From NCBI GenBank assembly GCA_017436025.1, contig JAFSDX010000037.1:1-51489 (forward strand): DNA of 51,489 nucleotides. Direction: 5' to 3'. This DNA comes from Thermoguttaceae bacterium (GTDB lineage Bacteria > Planctomycetota > Planctomycetia > Pirellulales > Thermoguttaceae). Positions 25,401 to 33,550 of this stretch are shown piece after piece. Every line of letters begins with the position of its first letter. The stretch's first letter is position 1. The translations under genes and the position numbers were made by a program. Under the pieces are notes generated by a model. It was not told where the DNA came from. It made no database searches and was given only the letters and a program-made list of their open reading frames with translations.

Positions 25401-28400
25401 CGGGATTCGGAAGATTTCGCGAAGGTTTGTCGCAAAGTCCGGCGACTGTCCGTAACGGCGCCAATTCCAGAAGAACTTGCGGACGTCTTCGTCGTTCGGG
25501 CCGCGACCGGCGAGCTGTTCGAGCGCCTTATCATAAACGGTAACAACGGTTTGCCCAACGATCGGGCGGCCTTCGAGGTCGGTTAGGCGCACCGCGATTT
25601 TCGTCTTTTCGCCCGGCGCGACCGTCGCTTTCGACGGCTGAACTTCGACGTTTAAGACGCGATTTTCCGGCGGAACGACGATTTCGCGGGACACGCTGTA
25701 AAACTCGCCGTTCGAGACGGTTCCGGCCTCGACGAAAAAGTTCGGCATATCGCGCTTTTCGATTTTGACGTCGACGTAAGCCGTTCCGTTTTCGAGTTTT
25801 ACGACGCGCGGTTTCGTCGGCGCGAGCCCGTGTTCCGGACGTTCGAAGAGAAGAACCGACGCGTCGGGACGGTCGGACGCGATTTGAAGGCGCGCCGTTT
25901 CGCCGACTTTAAACTCCGATTTTTCAAGCGTTAGTTCGAGATCGCCGAAACGGAACGCGCTTTCGCCGCTTGCCTTCTTCGCGTCGGCTTGCTTTTCGGC
26001 GTTTCGCGACGTCGCGCCGACGGTCAAGAGAACGCCGCCCTCGCGACGCAACCCTTGCGGCGTCTCGACTTCGCAGGATAAGCGGTATTGACCCGGCTCC
26101 GCGGCGGAGAGCGAAAGCGCTCCGAAGCCGTCGGCGTTCGTCGCGACGCGCTTCGAGAAGACTTCCGTCTCGACCGGCTGAAGAGCGGTTAAAGCGTTCG
26201 TCGACGCGGTTTGCGAGTCGGCGTTCGTCGGGCGATACTCGATTTTGAAGAGGCGAACGGTCGCTTCGCCGACGACCGGTTTGCCGTCGACGCGGCGCGT
26301 TTGGAACGACGCGTCGATTTGGGACGCGGCGTCGTAAAAACCGCGATTCGTCCAAACGCAAACCTTGAACGGGTCGCGAGTTGCGAAAACGGAGCCGGTT
26401 CCGACGATCGTGCGACGCGAACGGTCGACGACTTCCGCCGTAATCTCGTAACGTTGGTCGTCGTTCGGGAAAAGCTCCTTCGCAAACGACGTGTCGATAA
26501 CGATTTGCGCTTTGCCGTCGGCGTCGAGCTTCGCCGTTCCGTCGAGAACGACCTCCGGAACGCCGCCCGAGCGCGGGAACCAAGTCGGAACCGGACGGCG
26601 CCAACCCCAATTCGACCAACCGGGATACCAAACGGCGTCGCAGTGAAGCCAACCGTAACCGGGGCCGTAGAACCAATCCCAAGGCAAAACCGGGTACCAA
26701 GTTTCGTTATGTCGCGTTCGCGTAACCTTATACGAAACTTCGCCTTCGGCAACGGGCGCGCCGAAAAGATACTTCGCGGAAATCGTCGCTTTGATCTTGT
26801 CGCCGAGCGTAATCGGCTCGGCGGGCGCGTCGACGGCGACCTCAAATTCCGGCTTGCGGTACTCTTCGAGACGGAAACTTCCGCCGCCGTACCAGTAACG
26901 GTCGTTTGTCGCGCGAATTTGAACGTTGTAAACGCCGAGTTGAGCGTCTTTAGGGAGTTCGAACGAACCGGCGAACGCGCCGAAATCGTCCAAAACGACC
27001 GTTTGCGTTTTCACTTCGTCGCCGCGCGGGGACGTAATCGAGTACTTAACTTCTTTGCCGGCCCAAAGATGCGTTTCCGGCAAGTCGTATTTCGCCGTTC
27101 CGAGCCAAAACTTAAACTCGGCCTTTTGACCGGGGCGGTAAAGCGGGCGGTCGGAGACGAAATAGGCGCGAGCTTGCTCGTTCGCTTCGTCGTTCGTAAA
27201 GTTTTGAGCGCGGCGCAGTTGCGCGTCGAGGCGATGCGTCGCAAGATAAGCGAAACGCGCCGGTTCGTTCGGATTCACGGACGGGACAAATGTAAATACC
27301 GTGTAATAACGATTTGAAGACGATTTAAGCAGCGAGCTAAGACCGCCGAAACCGGGGATTTTCTCGACGACGAAGGAACCGTTTTCGTCGGTTTTGACCT
27401 TTTCGGAGCGAGCGGCGCGCGTTCGGCGGTTTCCGTCGCGGTTCCAGCTCGTTTCGACGACGAAAAGCTCGGCTTCGACGTTCGCGAGCGGGGCGCCGGT
27501 TACCGCGTCGGCGACGTAAAAGTATTCGCCGTCGGCGGTTGAGCGCGAAACGATCGCGGCGTCCGGCTTCCAAAAGAACGCGGACGTTTTTTCGGCGGTC
27601 TTTTCGGAGTTTTTCGCCGTCGCTTCGACGTAAAACAAACCGCCGCGAGAGATCGGAAGCGCGACGTCGTATCGGCGGTTGAAATGTCCCGGCTCCGGTT
27701 CGATTTCGACCGTTCGACGCGCGACTTCGGGGCCGAGGTACTTTTCGGCGATTTTCTCGACGCCTTGCCGTTGAAGGAAAAATTCGATTTGCGGCGAGAA
27801 TAAATCGTTTTTAGCGTTGGGGTTGGAGTTCGCGACCTTGCGGAATTCGGCGAGAAGTTTCTCCGCGTCGATTTCCCGAACGACGAACTCGACCGCGTCG
27901 GCGTTCCGGGCGACGTAAGAAACGACCGTTTCGGCGCCGTTGATTTTCGACGCGACTAAGTCGAAGCGGCCCCAAGGGTTAAGGATTTGGTCGAGCGCTT
28001 CGCGGGCGACGTTCGGGTACGAGCCTCGGTTGTCGGCGCAAGCGTCGAGGAGTTCGCGCCAAACGTCGGCGGCCTTGTCGAATTGGCGGCGATTTTCGTA
28101 TTCTTTCGCGATTAACGACAGCAAATGTTCTTTGGCGCCGACTCCCAACTGAGGCGTGTCGGCGTGTTCGAGCGCTTCGCGCCAAAGGACGAGGCAATTC
28201 TCGTCGTCGGGGAGTTTAAAACGTTTGACGCCGGTCGCCAACTTCGCGATCGTTTCCGAATCGTCGAGGGTGTGAAGCTCCCAAATTCCGGTTTCGGACG
28301 TCGGGGCGTTCGGCGCGTTCGGGTCGGTCGGGAAGTAACGCGAATAGTCGGAAAGCGTTTGAACGCCGAAGGTTGCTTGCGCTCTCGTCCCGCGAGCTTG

Positions 28401-29561
28401 AAGGAGATGAAAGCGTTCCGCGGGATTGCCGACGGCGAACGCTTGCGACTCCATGTAAAGCGCGCGTTCGCCGTCGTTTTGGGCCGCTTCGAACGTTTCC
28501 GGCGTCGCGAAGAAAACCGGGTTTCCGTCGGCGTCGACGGGGGCGCCTTGACGTCGAGACGCGTTGTAACGATGCGAAACCGGTTCGCAATCGGGCAAAA
28601 CGTCGAGGTCGGTTTTCGCTTGCAGACGCCAACGCTCGTCGCGTTCGCCGTTGAACGTTTGAGCGTTTCTAAACATTTTAGCGAAATTGTTATAGAAGTT
28701 GTAAAAAGTCGAGCGAAACCGCGCTTCGGCGTCCGTTCGACCGGCGTCGGCGACGAGCGAGACGGAATTTGTCGGGAGACCGAGCGTTTCGTTTAGCGTT
28801 TGGGCGGCCTTTTCGTCGATCGGAGCGTCGAGGCCGTTCGGGAAGAGCGTCGCTTGTTCGGCGCGAACGAGCGGAAGCGCTTCGTTTAGGAGTCGAAGAG
28901 CGCGAACGCGATAGAGCGCCGTTCCGTCGAGGGCGTCCGCGTCCCAACGTTCCGAGCGAACGAAGACGCCGTCGACCAGTTTGCCGATTACTCGGTCGTT
29001 CCAAGCGAGCGCGTTGGCGAACGCTTGTTTGAGCCGCCAAGAGTTCGGGCGAGTTTGCGTCGCTCGTTCGTAAAACGCTTCCGACGCGATCGGCCCGACC
29101 GCGTCGTTTAAGGTCGAGAGCGCGCTAAGCGTCTCGTGTTCCGTCGCTTCGGCGGAGTCGACGACCGCTTCGCAAAGTACGACCGCGTCGGCGCTCATTC
29201 CTTCGCTCGTTAGCTTTTTCGCGGCGTCGAGGAGTTCCGACGGCGACTTTCCGGCGAGTTCTTGCGCCTTTTCCTCCGACGTTTTCGTCGCGATTCCGGC
29301 GAACGGAAGATTCGATATTTTCGTCGCGTTTGGAGCGACCTGGCCGCCGGGCTCCGTCGGTTCGACCGGGCGAACGACGCGGGGCGGACGCAGCGGCGGC
29401 GCGGCGTCGGAGCGAACGTCGAAACCGAGTCCGAACGCCAACGCGGCGAAGGCGGCGAACGGCGACGCGGCGACGAACGCTCGAACGCGCCGCGATTTTA
29501 AGCGGGATAAAAACGCGAAACGACAGGAACGGTTTTCGCGCGGTTTGGATTTTGTCGTCAT
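22470..29561 (-). CDS. Giant bacterial alpha-2-macroglobulin family protein with thioester motif
   Basis: The 2363-residue protein starts at 29561 after a strong AAGGAG. A basic N-terminus and hydrophobic segment (about residues 28-47) form a secretion signal; there is no lipobox. About 600 helical residues come first, then macroglobulin domains marked by SDRPLYRPGQKAEFKFWLG. The reactive thioester site is YGCNEQTLNRF, with Cys1754 and Gln1757. This protease-trapping family forms a covalent bond to its target through the thioester after bait cleavage. Just before RKNLADLAFWAADLLPNDDG (the post-bait landmark) lies a Met/Ala/Gly-rich, disordered stretch at about residues 1418-1475. It is where the bait region is expected. 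The protein is much longer than E. coli YfhM (about 1650). No penicillin-binding-protein partner (pbpC) is adjacent. Confidence 0.9.
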   Translation of the reverse strand: MTTKSKPRENRSCRFAFLSRLKSRRVRAFVAASPFAAFAALAFGLGFDVRSDAAPPLRPPRVVRPVEPTEPGGQVAPNATKISNLPFAGIATKTSEEKAQELAGKSPSELLDAAKKLTSEGMSADAVVLCEAVVDSAEATEHETLSALSTLNDAVGPIASEAFYERATQTRPNSWRLKQAFANALAWNDRVIGKLVDGVFVRSERWDADALDGTALYRVRALRLLNEALPLVRAEQATLFPNGLDAPIDEKAAQTLNETLGLPTNSVSLVADAGRTDAEARFRSTFYNFYNNFAKMFRNAQTFNGERDERWRLQAKTDLDVLPDCEPVSHRYNASRRQGAPVDADGNPVFFATPETFEAAQNDGERALYMESQAFAVGNPAERFHLLQARGTRAQATFGVQTLSDYSRYFPTDPNAPNAPTSETGIWELHTLDDSETIAKLATGVKRFKLPDDENCLVLWREALEHADTPQLGVGAKEHLLSLIAKEYENRRQFDKAADVWRELLDACADNRGSYPNVAREALDQILNPWGRFDLVASKINGAETVVSYVARNADAVEFVVREIDAEKLLAEFRKVANSNPNAKNDLFSPQIEFFLQRQGVEKIAEKYLGPEVARRTVEIEPEPGHFNRRYDVALPISRGGLFYVEATAKNSEKTAEKTSAFFWKPDAAIVSRSTADGEYFYVADAVTGAPLANVEAELFVVETSWNRDGNRRTRAARSEKVKTDENGSFVVEKIPGFGGLSSLLKSSSNRYYTVFTFVPSVNPNEPARFAYLATHRLDAQLRRAQNFTNDEANEQARAYFVSDRPLYRPGQKAEFKFWLGTAKYDLPETHLWAGKEVKYSITSPRGDEVKTQTVVLDDFGAFAGSFELPKDAQLGVYNVQIRATNDRYWYGGGSFRLEEYRKPEFEVAVDAPAEPITLGDKIKATISAKYLFGAPVAEGEVSYKVTRTRHNETWYPVLPWDWFYGPGYGWLHCDAVWYPGWSNWGWRRPVPTWFPRSGGVPEVVLDGTAKLDADGKAQIVIDTSFAKELFPNDDQRYEITAEVVDRSRRTIVGTGSVFATRDPFKVCVWTNRGFYDAASQIDASFQTRRVDGKPVVGEATVRLFKIEYRPTNADSQTASTNALTALQPVETEVFSKRVATNADGFGALSLSAAEPGQYRLSCEVETPQGLRREGGVLLTVGATSRNAEKQADAKKASGESAFRFGDLELTLEKSEFKVGETARLQIASDRPDASVLLFERPEHGLAPTKPRVVKLENGTAYVDVKIEKRDMPNFFVEAGTVSNGEFYSVSREIVVPPENRVLNVEVQPSKATVAPGEKTKIAVRLTDLEGRPIVGQTVVTVYDKALEQLAGRGPNDEDVRKFFWNWRRYGQSPDFATNLREIFRIPQGAEPKMRDLGIFGGSIFTNSSALSLNGDAEDFAVVEEAAMEMDAAPMAMSARSMAAAPAPAMATGAMEGGMGGGAVFKSSATNAIRRRETGDSAVAMGGSSSQTSAQPEFVEATTRKNLADLAFWAADLLPNDDGVIEIEVETPENLTTWKVAAWSVGAGLRVGSGTSEFVSRKDVIVRMQKPRFLTQNDEAVLSAIVHNYLDSEKTVQVSLEFDAENADSPRLTLVDNADGSALNAPGIGTNAATRTVVVPAGGEARVDWLVKAQSVGESTLTMKALTDEESDAIQETLPILERGMAKQIAVSGMIPAADAASSGAKAPREAKFRLTVPEARRPETTKLTVRFSPTLAGAIFDALPYMIEYPYGCNEQTLNRFLPLVIAQKALIDSGVDLASLKEKRANLNAQELGDAKERAAQWSRNASHKAVYDVNEARKLAQIGVDKLVAAQCNDGGWGWFSGVGERSTAEMTALVVRGLILARANDQAVPEHALQNGIAWLQNHQREESLKILRGKVWSDERKAESDAWRLYKNGADEADALVYYTLSEAGIRPVPFSETFVDTQDTENVSITDNPAELFATMKEFLWEARTELQLYPLSMFALALDDETKTATQGQTPELAESRTVAKSRVETILRRLSQYRKVDNENQTVWLALNGVPGWYFWRWHGSEMETQAAYLKLLSRVDAETLRRLGIADDAPRLVKYLLNNRKHATYWNSTRDSAVCVEAFVEYLRRTDELATDSKVEVYVDGELRKTVEYSPETLFETDGTLVLDAAQIASGDREIVLKMTGANPLYYNAYLEFFTLEDPIEKAGLEVKVERRYYKLVPRKDATSLVEGGRGQAVSQRVERFEKVALNNGDSVTSGDLIEVELTLESKNEYESILLEDRKAAGYEPVETTSGYNGNNLGAYVEYRDDRVCFFASRIPQGRTTVSYRLRAETPGRFSALPTRVEAMYAPELKGNSDEFKANVLDREIGGDAK

Positions 29562-30093
29562 TTTTCTTTCTCCTTAAAGGAACAAGCGAAGCGGCGCTCG
29601 GCGCGGCTCGGCGAAGCGAAAAGGTCGAAACGTCGGCGGCTCGGCTCGGCGATATTCCCATTATACTAAAGACGACGAACAAAGGCGCGGGACGGTTTGT
29701 AAAAAAAAGAAGATTTTCCTATTTTTCTCTTTTTTTTGAGCGCGGCGAAAGAAAAGACGTTAAAATGGGGGGAATGGGGGGGAAATGGTTGGGTTGGTTG
29801 TAGCGGTTTTTTGCAAAACGTCGGATATGAGACGCGGCGCGCTTTTTTTGGTTTCGGACGTTCGGTTCAGGCGATAATAGTTTCGAAGGAACGCCGTCGT
29901 CCGTTTTCCGTTTCGTTGAATAAGAAGACGACGAGCTGTTGACGCGCAACTTTGACCGCAAAAACGCAAGAAGCCGTTATAATCGTTATATTTTAACGGC
30001 TTTTTGAGAAATTGGCGAAAAGAGAGGCGTTTTAGGGCTTTTCAAAGAGTAAATTTTGTGGAAAATATAGGCAAAATAGCGAAGCAAGGAAGT
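29562..30093. other. Intergenic region between alpha-2-macroglobulin and the TIGR03000 gene
   Basis: No gene is supported. The region has a minus-strand TATAAT-type -10 element (plus 29660-29665, no good -35), G-rich runs at 29767-29797 that could form a quadruplex, and a hairpin at 29971-30005. Confidence 0.5.
29971..30005 (+). terminator. Orphan terminator-like hairpin
   Basis: AAGCCGTTA (29971-29979) pairs with TAACGGCTT (29994-30002) around a 14-nt loop, and the T-run continues to 30005. No annotated gene precedes it on the plus strand, so it may end an unrecognised short transcript. Confidence 0.45.
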
Positions 30094-30122
30094 TTGCGTG
30101 TTCTTCGTTAATTTTGTATAAC
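30094..30122 (+). promoter_or_regulatory. Promoter for the TIGR03000 Cys-rich gene
   Basis: TTGCGT (30094-30099) and TATAAC (30117-30122) are separated by 17 bp. The leader would be about 160 nt. Confidence 0.62.
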
Positions 30123-30244
30123 GGCGCCTTTGACTTTGCGCCGGTCGCGACGCGGTTTGGGCGTTCCCATCGGCGTTTTTCCGCGATTCCGTTTGCGCTT
30201 TGGCGATAAAGCGGGTAAGTTGCGGAGACTAGCGAAAATAAAAA

Positions 30245-30260
30245 AACGTCCGCGGACGTT
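30245..30260. promoter_or_regulatory. 16-bp perfect palindrome in the leader of the TIGR03000 gene
   Basis: AACGTCCGCGGACGTT is perfectly symmetric and ends 28 bp before the start codon, just upstream of the GAGGAG ribosome-binding site. It could be an operator or fold as a compact RNA hairpin. Confidence 0.5.
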
Positions 30261-30288
30261 GTTCCATATTTCGAGAGGAGTTTTTGAG

Positions 30289-31353
30289 ATGAAAATCAAC
30301 GGTTTGACGTTGCGCGCGTCGTTGCTGGCGGCGCTTTTGGCGACCGCTCCGAGCGCGTTCGCGTTCGGCGGTCTTTTCGACGGCGGTCTTTTCAAGAGCG
30401 CCGAACCGGAATACGTCGTCGACGACGGTTCCTTCTTCGCGGGCGAAGCGCTGACGATCGGCGAAATGGCCGCGCCGGCTCCGTTCTTCGCTAGCGCCGC
30501 GAACGAAAGTTATTCCGGTTGCGCGACTTGCGGCGACGAAACCGGCGTCGTTTACGGCGGCGGCATCCCGGCGGCGGTCGACTGCGACCCGTGCGCGTTC
30601 GTTTGCGACCCGTGCGGCCCGTATGTCGCCCCTTGGAGCGGATACGTTTCGCCGTACCGCCCGTGCCAACCGGTGCGCAACATTTTGCGCGGCGTCCGCA
30701 ACCTCCTCTGCACCGGAAGTCTTTTCTGCCAACCGGCTTACGTCTGCGATCCGTGCTGGACGGTCTGCGACCCGTGCTGGAGCCCGTGCGACCCGTGCTG
30801 GACTTCCTGCGAAACGACTTGCGACGGCGGATACGCTCCGCGTTGCTGCGGCGACGGTTACGTTCCGGGCGAAGCGAACCCGCTTGACCCGAACACCGGT
30901 TTGCCGCAAAAGGGCGGTTTCGAAGCCGGCGTTTCCCCGACTCCGACGCTCCAAACGGACGCGCAAGCGGTCGGCTCGTACCAAGACGCGGCTCCGGCGA
31001 TTCCGCAAAACGCGGCGCCGCAACAACTTGAAGCTCCCGCCGGGACGTTGGAAACGGTTCCGACTCCGCAACCGAACCCGACGCTCGGCTCCGGCGTTCT
31101 TAATATGCTCGTTCCGGAAGACGCGATCGTTTACGTCAACGGTTACCGCACGAAGCAAACCGGCGCCGTCCGCTCCTTCGCGGCGAAGAGCCTTGAGTTT
31201 GGCGAAACTTATTCGTTCGAAATTCGCGTCGTCGCCGTCCGCGACGGGCAAGTTTTCGAAGACGTTCAACACGCGACGCTGACCGCCGGTCAAGAAACGG
31301 CGTTGGCGTTCAATCTTAGCCTCCGTCCGAATCAAGCGGTCGCGGCGCGCTAA
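30289..31353 (+). CDS. Secreted Cys-rich protein with C-terminal TIGR03000-type domain
   Basis: I start at ATG 30289, preceded by GAGGAG. The 354-residue product has a clear signal peptide (LRASLLAALLATAPSAFA). The central region (about residues 75-200) is packed with Cys in CDPC units: DCDPCAFVCDPCGPY, then YVCDPCWTVCDPCWSPCDPC. A Pro/Gln/Ala-rich linker leads to a C-terminal domain (about 260-354) with VPEDAIVYVNGYRTKQTGAV and EIRVVAVRDGQVFED. This matches the planctomycete-specific TIGR03000 domain as I remember it (PEGA-like beta fold). The paired Cys could form disulfides in a cell-surface protein or bind metal. Promoter, palindrome and terminator define a single-gene unit. Confidence 0.8.
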   Translation: MKINGLTLRASLLAALLATAPSAFAFGGLFDGGLFKSAEPEYVVDDGSFFAGEALTIGEMAAPAPFFASAANESYSGCATCGDETGVVYGGGIPAAVDCDPCAFVCDPCGPYVAPWSGYVSPYRPCQPVRNILRGVRNLLCTGSLFCQPAYVCDPCWTVCDPCWSPCDPCWTSCETTCDGGYAPRCCGDGYVPGEANPLDPNTGLPQKGGFEAGVSPTPTLQTDAQAVGSYQDAAPAIPQNAAPQQLEAPAGTLETVPTPQPNPTLGSGVLNMLVPEDAIVYVNGYRTKQTGAVRSFAAKSLEFGETYSFEIRVVAVRDGQVFEDVQHATLTAGQETALAFNLSLRPNQAVAAR

Positions 31354-31394
31354 GCGTTTGCGCTTTATCGACTTAATTTAACGTCGAACCGTTG

Positions 31395-31432
31395 AAAACT
31401 CGACGCTTCCTAAGAAAGCGTCGAGTTTTTTT
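31395..31432 (+). terminator. Rho-independent terminator of the TIGR03000 gene
   Basis: AAAACTCGACGCTT (31395-31408) pairs perfectly with 31416-31429 around a 7-nt loop, followed by a continuous T-tract. Confidence 0.93.
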
Positions 31433-31673
31433 GTTTCTTGACGGAAGCGGGGAAAAGCGGAGACTTAACGAAGAACCGCAAAAAGCGACGGCGCGTTTTC
31501 GGCGGCGTTTGGCGCGACAAAGAGTTGGCTCGGCGTTGGTCGGCGTTGAGAATCCGTTAAGACAAAACGCCCCCGCCTCCCGGCGCCCGCGGTCGAGATT
31601 CGGCGAGCGTCGGAAGCGAAAGGCGTTGACAAATTAAAGGCGCGTCGTTAAAAACGCCGTCGACGACGCGACG
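31433..31673. other. Intergenic region downstream of xylB
   Basis: I see no gene and no clear terminator for xylB in this stretch. The plus-strand frames here lack ribosome-binding sites and are Arg-rich noise. Confidence 0.45.
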
Positions 31674-33203
31674 TCAACCGAGCGTCGAAATCGCTTCGAA
31701 GTCCGCTTTCAGCGAGCGGTAAAGGCGTTGATAAACCGCGAACGCGGCGTCGTATTTCTTTTGCGCGTCCGGGTTAGGCGCGAGTTCCGAAACTTGACGA
31801 ATCGTCGCGTCGCAAGCCTCGACGACGTTCGCGTATTCGCCGCCGCCGACCGCCGCCAAGAGCGCGACGCCGAACGCCGGGCCCTCTTCCGAGTTGAGCG
31901 TCGTCGTCTTGCTCCCGAAAACGTCCGCTTGAATTTGACGCCAAAACGGGCTCTTCGCGCCGCCGCCGGACGCCCGGATTTCGCCGACCGGAACGCCGAG
32001 ACTGCGGAAAATGTCGATCGCTTCCCGCAACGAGTAAGCGACGCCCTCCATAATCGAGCGCGCGATTCGGCCCCGGTCGCTCGAAAGAGTTAGACCGACA
32101 AAACATCCGCGAGCGTTCGGGTCGGCGTGCGGCGTCCGTTCTCCGCTCAAATACGGGAGGAAGAAGAGCCCGTCCGCGCCGATCGGAGTCGCCGCCGCTT
32201 CCGCCGTCAAAAGTTCGTAAACGTTTTGGCCGCTTGACTTTGCCTTCTCGTAAAGTTCCGGGCAAAGCGCGTCGCGGAACCACTGCAGCGACCCCGCCGC
32301 CGAGAGCGTGACGCCCATCATATGCCATTTGCCGCGGACGGCGTGGCAGAACGTGTGAACGCGCCCGAGTTTGTCGTATTTAACTTCGTCCGAGTGAACG
32401 AACGCGACGCCGCTGGTGCCGAGCGAAGTCGACAAAACGCCGCTGCGGACGATACCGTTTCCAACCGCCCCCGCCGCGCAGTCGCCCGCGCCGCCGACGA
32501 CGAGACAGTCGGTCGTTAAGCCGAGTTGTTCCGCGACTTGCGGCGTTAAGCGTCCGGTAACGTCTTCCGATTCGAAGACGGTCGGGAGGAGCGATTCGTC
32601 GAGTTGGAGCGCGTCGAGGAGCGGTTTCGACCAACGCCGATTCGCGACGTCGAGGAAGAGCGTTCCGCTGGCGTCGCTAACTTCCGTCGCGTATTCGCCG
32701 GTCAAACGGCGGCGGATTTCGTCTTTCGGGAGCAACACCTTGGCGACGCGGTCGAAATTTTCCGGTTCGTTGTTGCGGAGCCAAACGACTTTCGGCGCGG
32801 TAAAGCCGCTCATCGCGGGGTTTGCGACCATTTCGATCAGCTTGTCGCGACCGCCCGCCGCCGCTTCGATTTCGACGCATTCCTTGGCGGTGCGTTGGTC
32901 GTTCCAAAGGATTGCCGGACGGACGACGGCGTCGTTTTTGTCGAGAAAAACGGAGCCGTGCATCTGTCCGGAAAGGCCGATCGCCTTGACGTCGCTTCCC
33001 TTAACGCCCGCTTTTGCAACGACTTCCGGGACGACCTTAACGACGGCGTTCCACCAGTCGTCCGGGTTTTGCTCCGACCAAAGCGGACGCGGCGCGTAAA
33101 GCGGGTATTCCCCGACGCCGCTAGCGAGAATCGTACCGTCGGCGCGAACGGCCAACACTTTAACGCCGGACGTGCCGACGTCGATCCCTAAATAAACGCT
33201 CAT
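31674..33203 (-). CDS. xylB: Xylulokinase
   Basis: XylB phosphorylates D-xylulose to xylulose-5-phosphate, feeding pentoses into the pentose phosphate pathway. The 509-residue protein is a typical FGGY-family kinase. YLGIDVGTSGVKVLAV is the phosphate-binding start with Asp8. GLSGQMHGSVFLD and PAILWNDQRT are sugar-site motifs characteristic of xylulokinase. The catalytic Asp241 lies in GGAGDCAAGAVGNGIV. The C-terminal half has GTSGVAFVHSDE and ASGGGAKSPFWRQIQADVFG. GGAG precedes the start at 7 nt. No xylose isomerase or transporter is adjacent. A GH43 glycosidase that could release pentoses is encoded 14 kb away. Confidence 0.93.
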   Translation of the reverse strand: MSVYLGIDVGTSGVKVLAVRADGTILASGVGEYPLYAPRPLWSEQNPDDWWNAVVKVVPEVVAKAGVKGSDVKAIGLSGQMHGSVFLDKNDAVVRPAILWNDQRTAKECVEIEAAAGGRDKLIEMVANPAMSGFTAPKVVWLRNNEPENFDRVAKVLLPKDEIRRRLTGEYATEVSDASGTLFLDVANRRWSKPLLDALQLDESLLPTVFESEDVTGRLTPQVAEQLGLTTDCLVVGGAGDCAAGAVGNGIVRSGVLSTSLGTSGVAFVHSDEVKYDKLGRVHTFCHAVRGKWHMMGVTLSAAGSLQWFRDALCPELYEKAKSSGQNVYELLTAEAAATPIGADGLFFLPYLSGERTPHADPNARGCFVGLTLSSDRGRIARSIMEGVAYSLREAIDIFRSLGVPVGEIRASGGGAKSPFWRQIQADVFGSKTTTLNSEEGPAFGVALLAAVGGGEYANVVEACDATIRQVSELAPNPDAQKKYDAAFAVYQRLYRSLKADFEAISTLG

Positions 33204-33280
33204 AAAACGCTCCGTAAAACGAAAATGTGCTAAAAATGGCGCGTCCCCCTCGCCGTCGAGTCGGGGGCGATTTTCCTTCG

Positions 33281-33309
33281 ATTATAACGGAAACGCCGCC
33301 CGTTTTCCA
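33281..33309 (-). promoter_or_regulatory. Candidate promoter for xylB
   Basis: On the minus strand TGGAAA (plus 33304-33309) and a perfect TATAAT (33281-33286) are 17 bp apart. In the leader, CCCCC (33245-33249) can pair with GGGGG (33263-33267). The rest of 33204-33550 holds no gene. Confidence 0.5.
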
Positions 33310-33480
33310 GCGTTTTTTTCCTTGCGACCGCTTTTTTTGATTTTTTTTCGACGCCGCGCTTCGGAGTTTGGGTTAAATAGATAAGAGACGAAAAATAGCG
33401 AGAGAAAACGCGCGGCTAGAATAAAATGACAAAAACGGTCGAGATTCGTTCCCCCCGCTTTTGGCGCCGCGTTTTTCCGG

Positions 33481-33486
33481 TATAAT
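33481..33486 (+). promoter_or_regulatory. -10 element upstream of the first DUF1559 gene
   Basis: A perfect TATAAT lies 65 bp before the start codon. No good -35 hexamer sits at normal spacing, so an activator or other sigma contact may be needed. Confidence 0.45.
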
Positions 33487-33550
33487 AGAAGGCGAGTTTA
33501 ATTTTTACGCGAGTTTAGCGAACTTGTGAAATAAAAGCGGAAAAAAGAGA

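Noticed and set aside
29952..29989. TTGACC and TATAAT at 29952 and 29982 as a promoter
   Set aside because: The spacer is about 20 bp or more, and the -10 lies inside a hairpin that looks like a terminator.
31392..31637. 81-codon plus-strand frame after the TIGR03000 gene
   Set aside because: It starts inside the terminator stem and has no ribosome-binding site.
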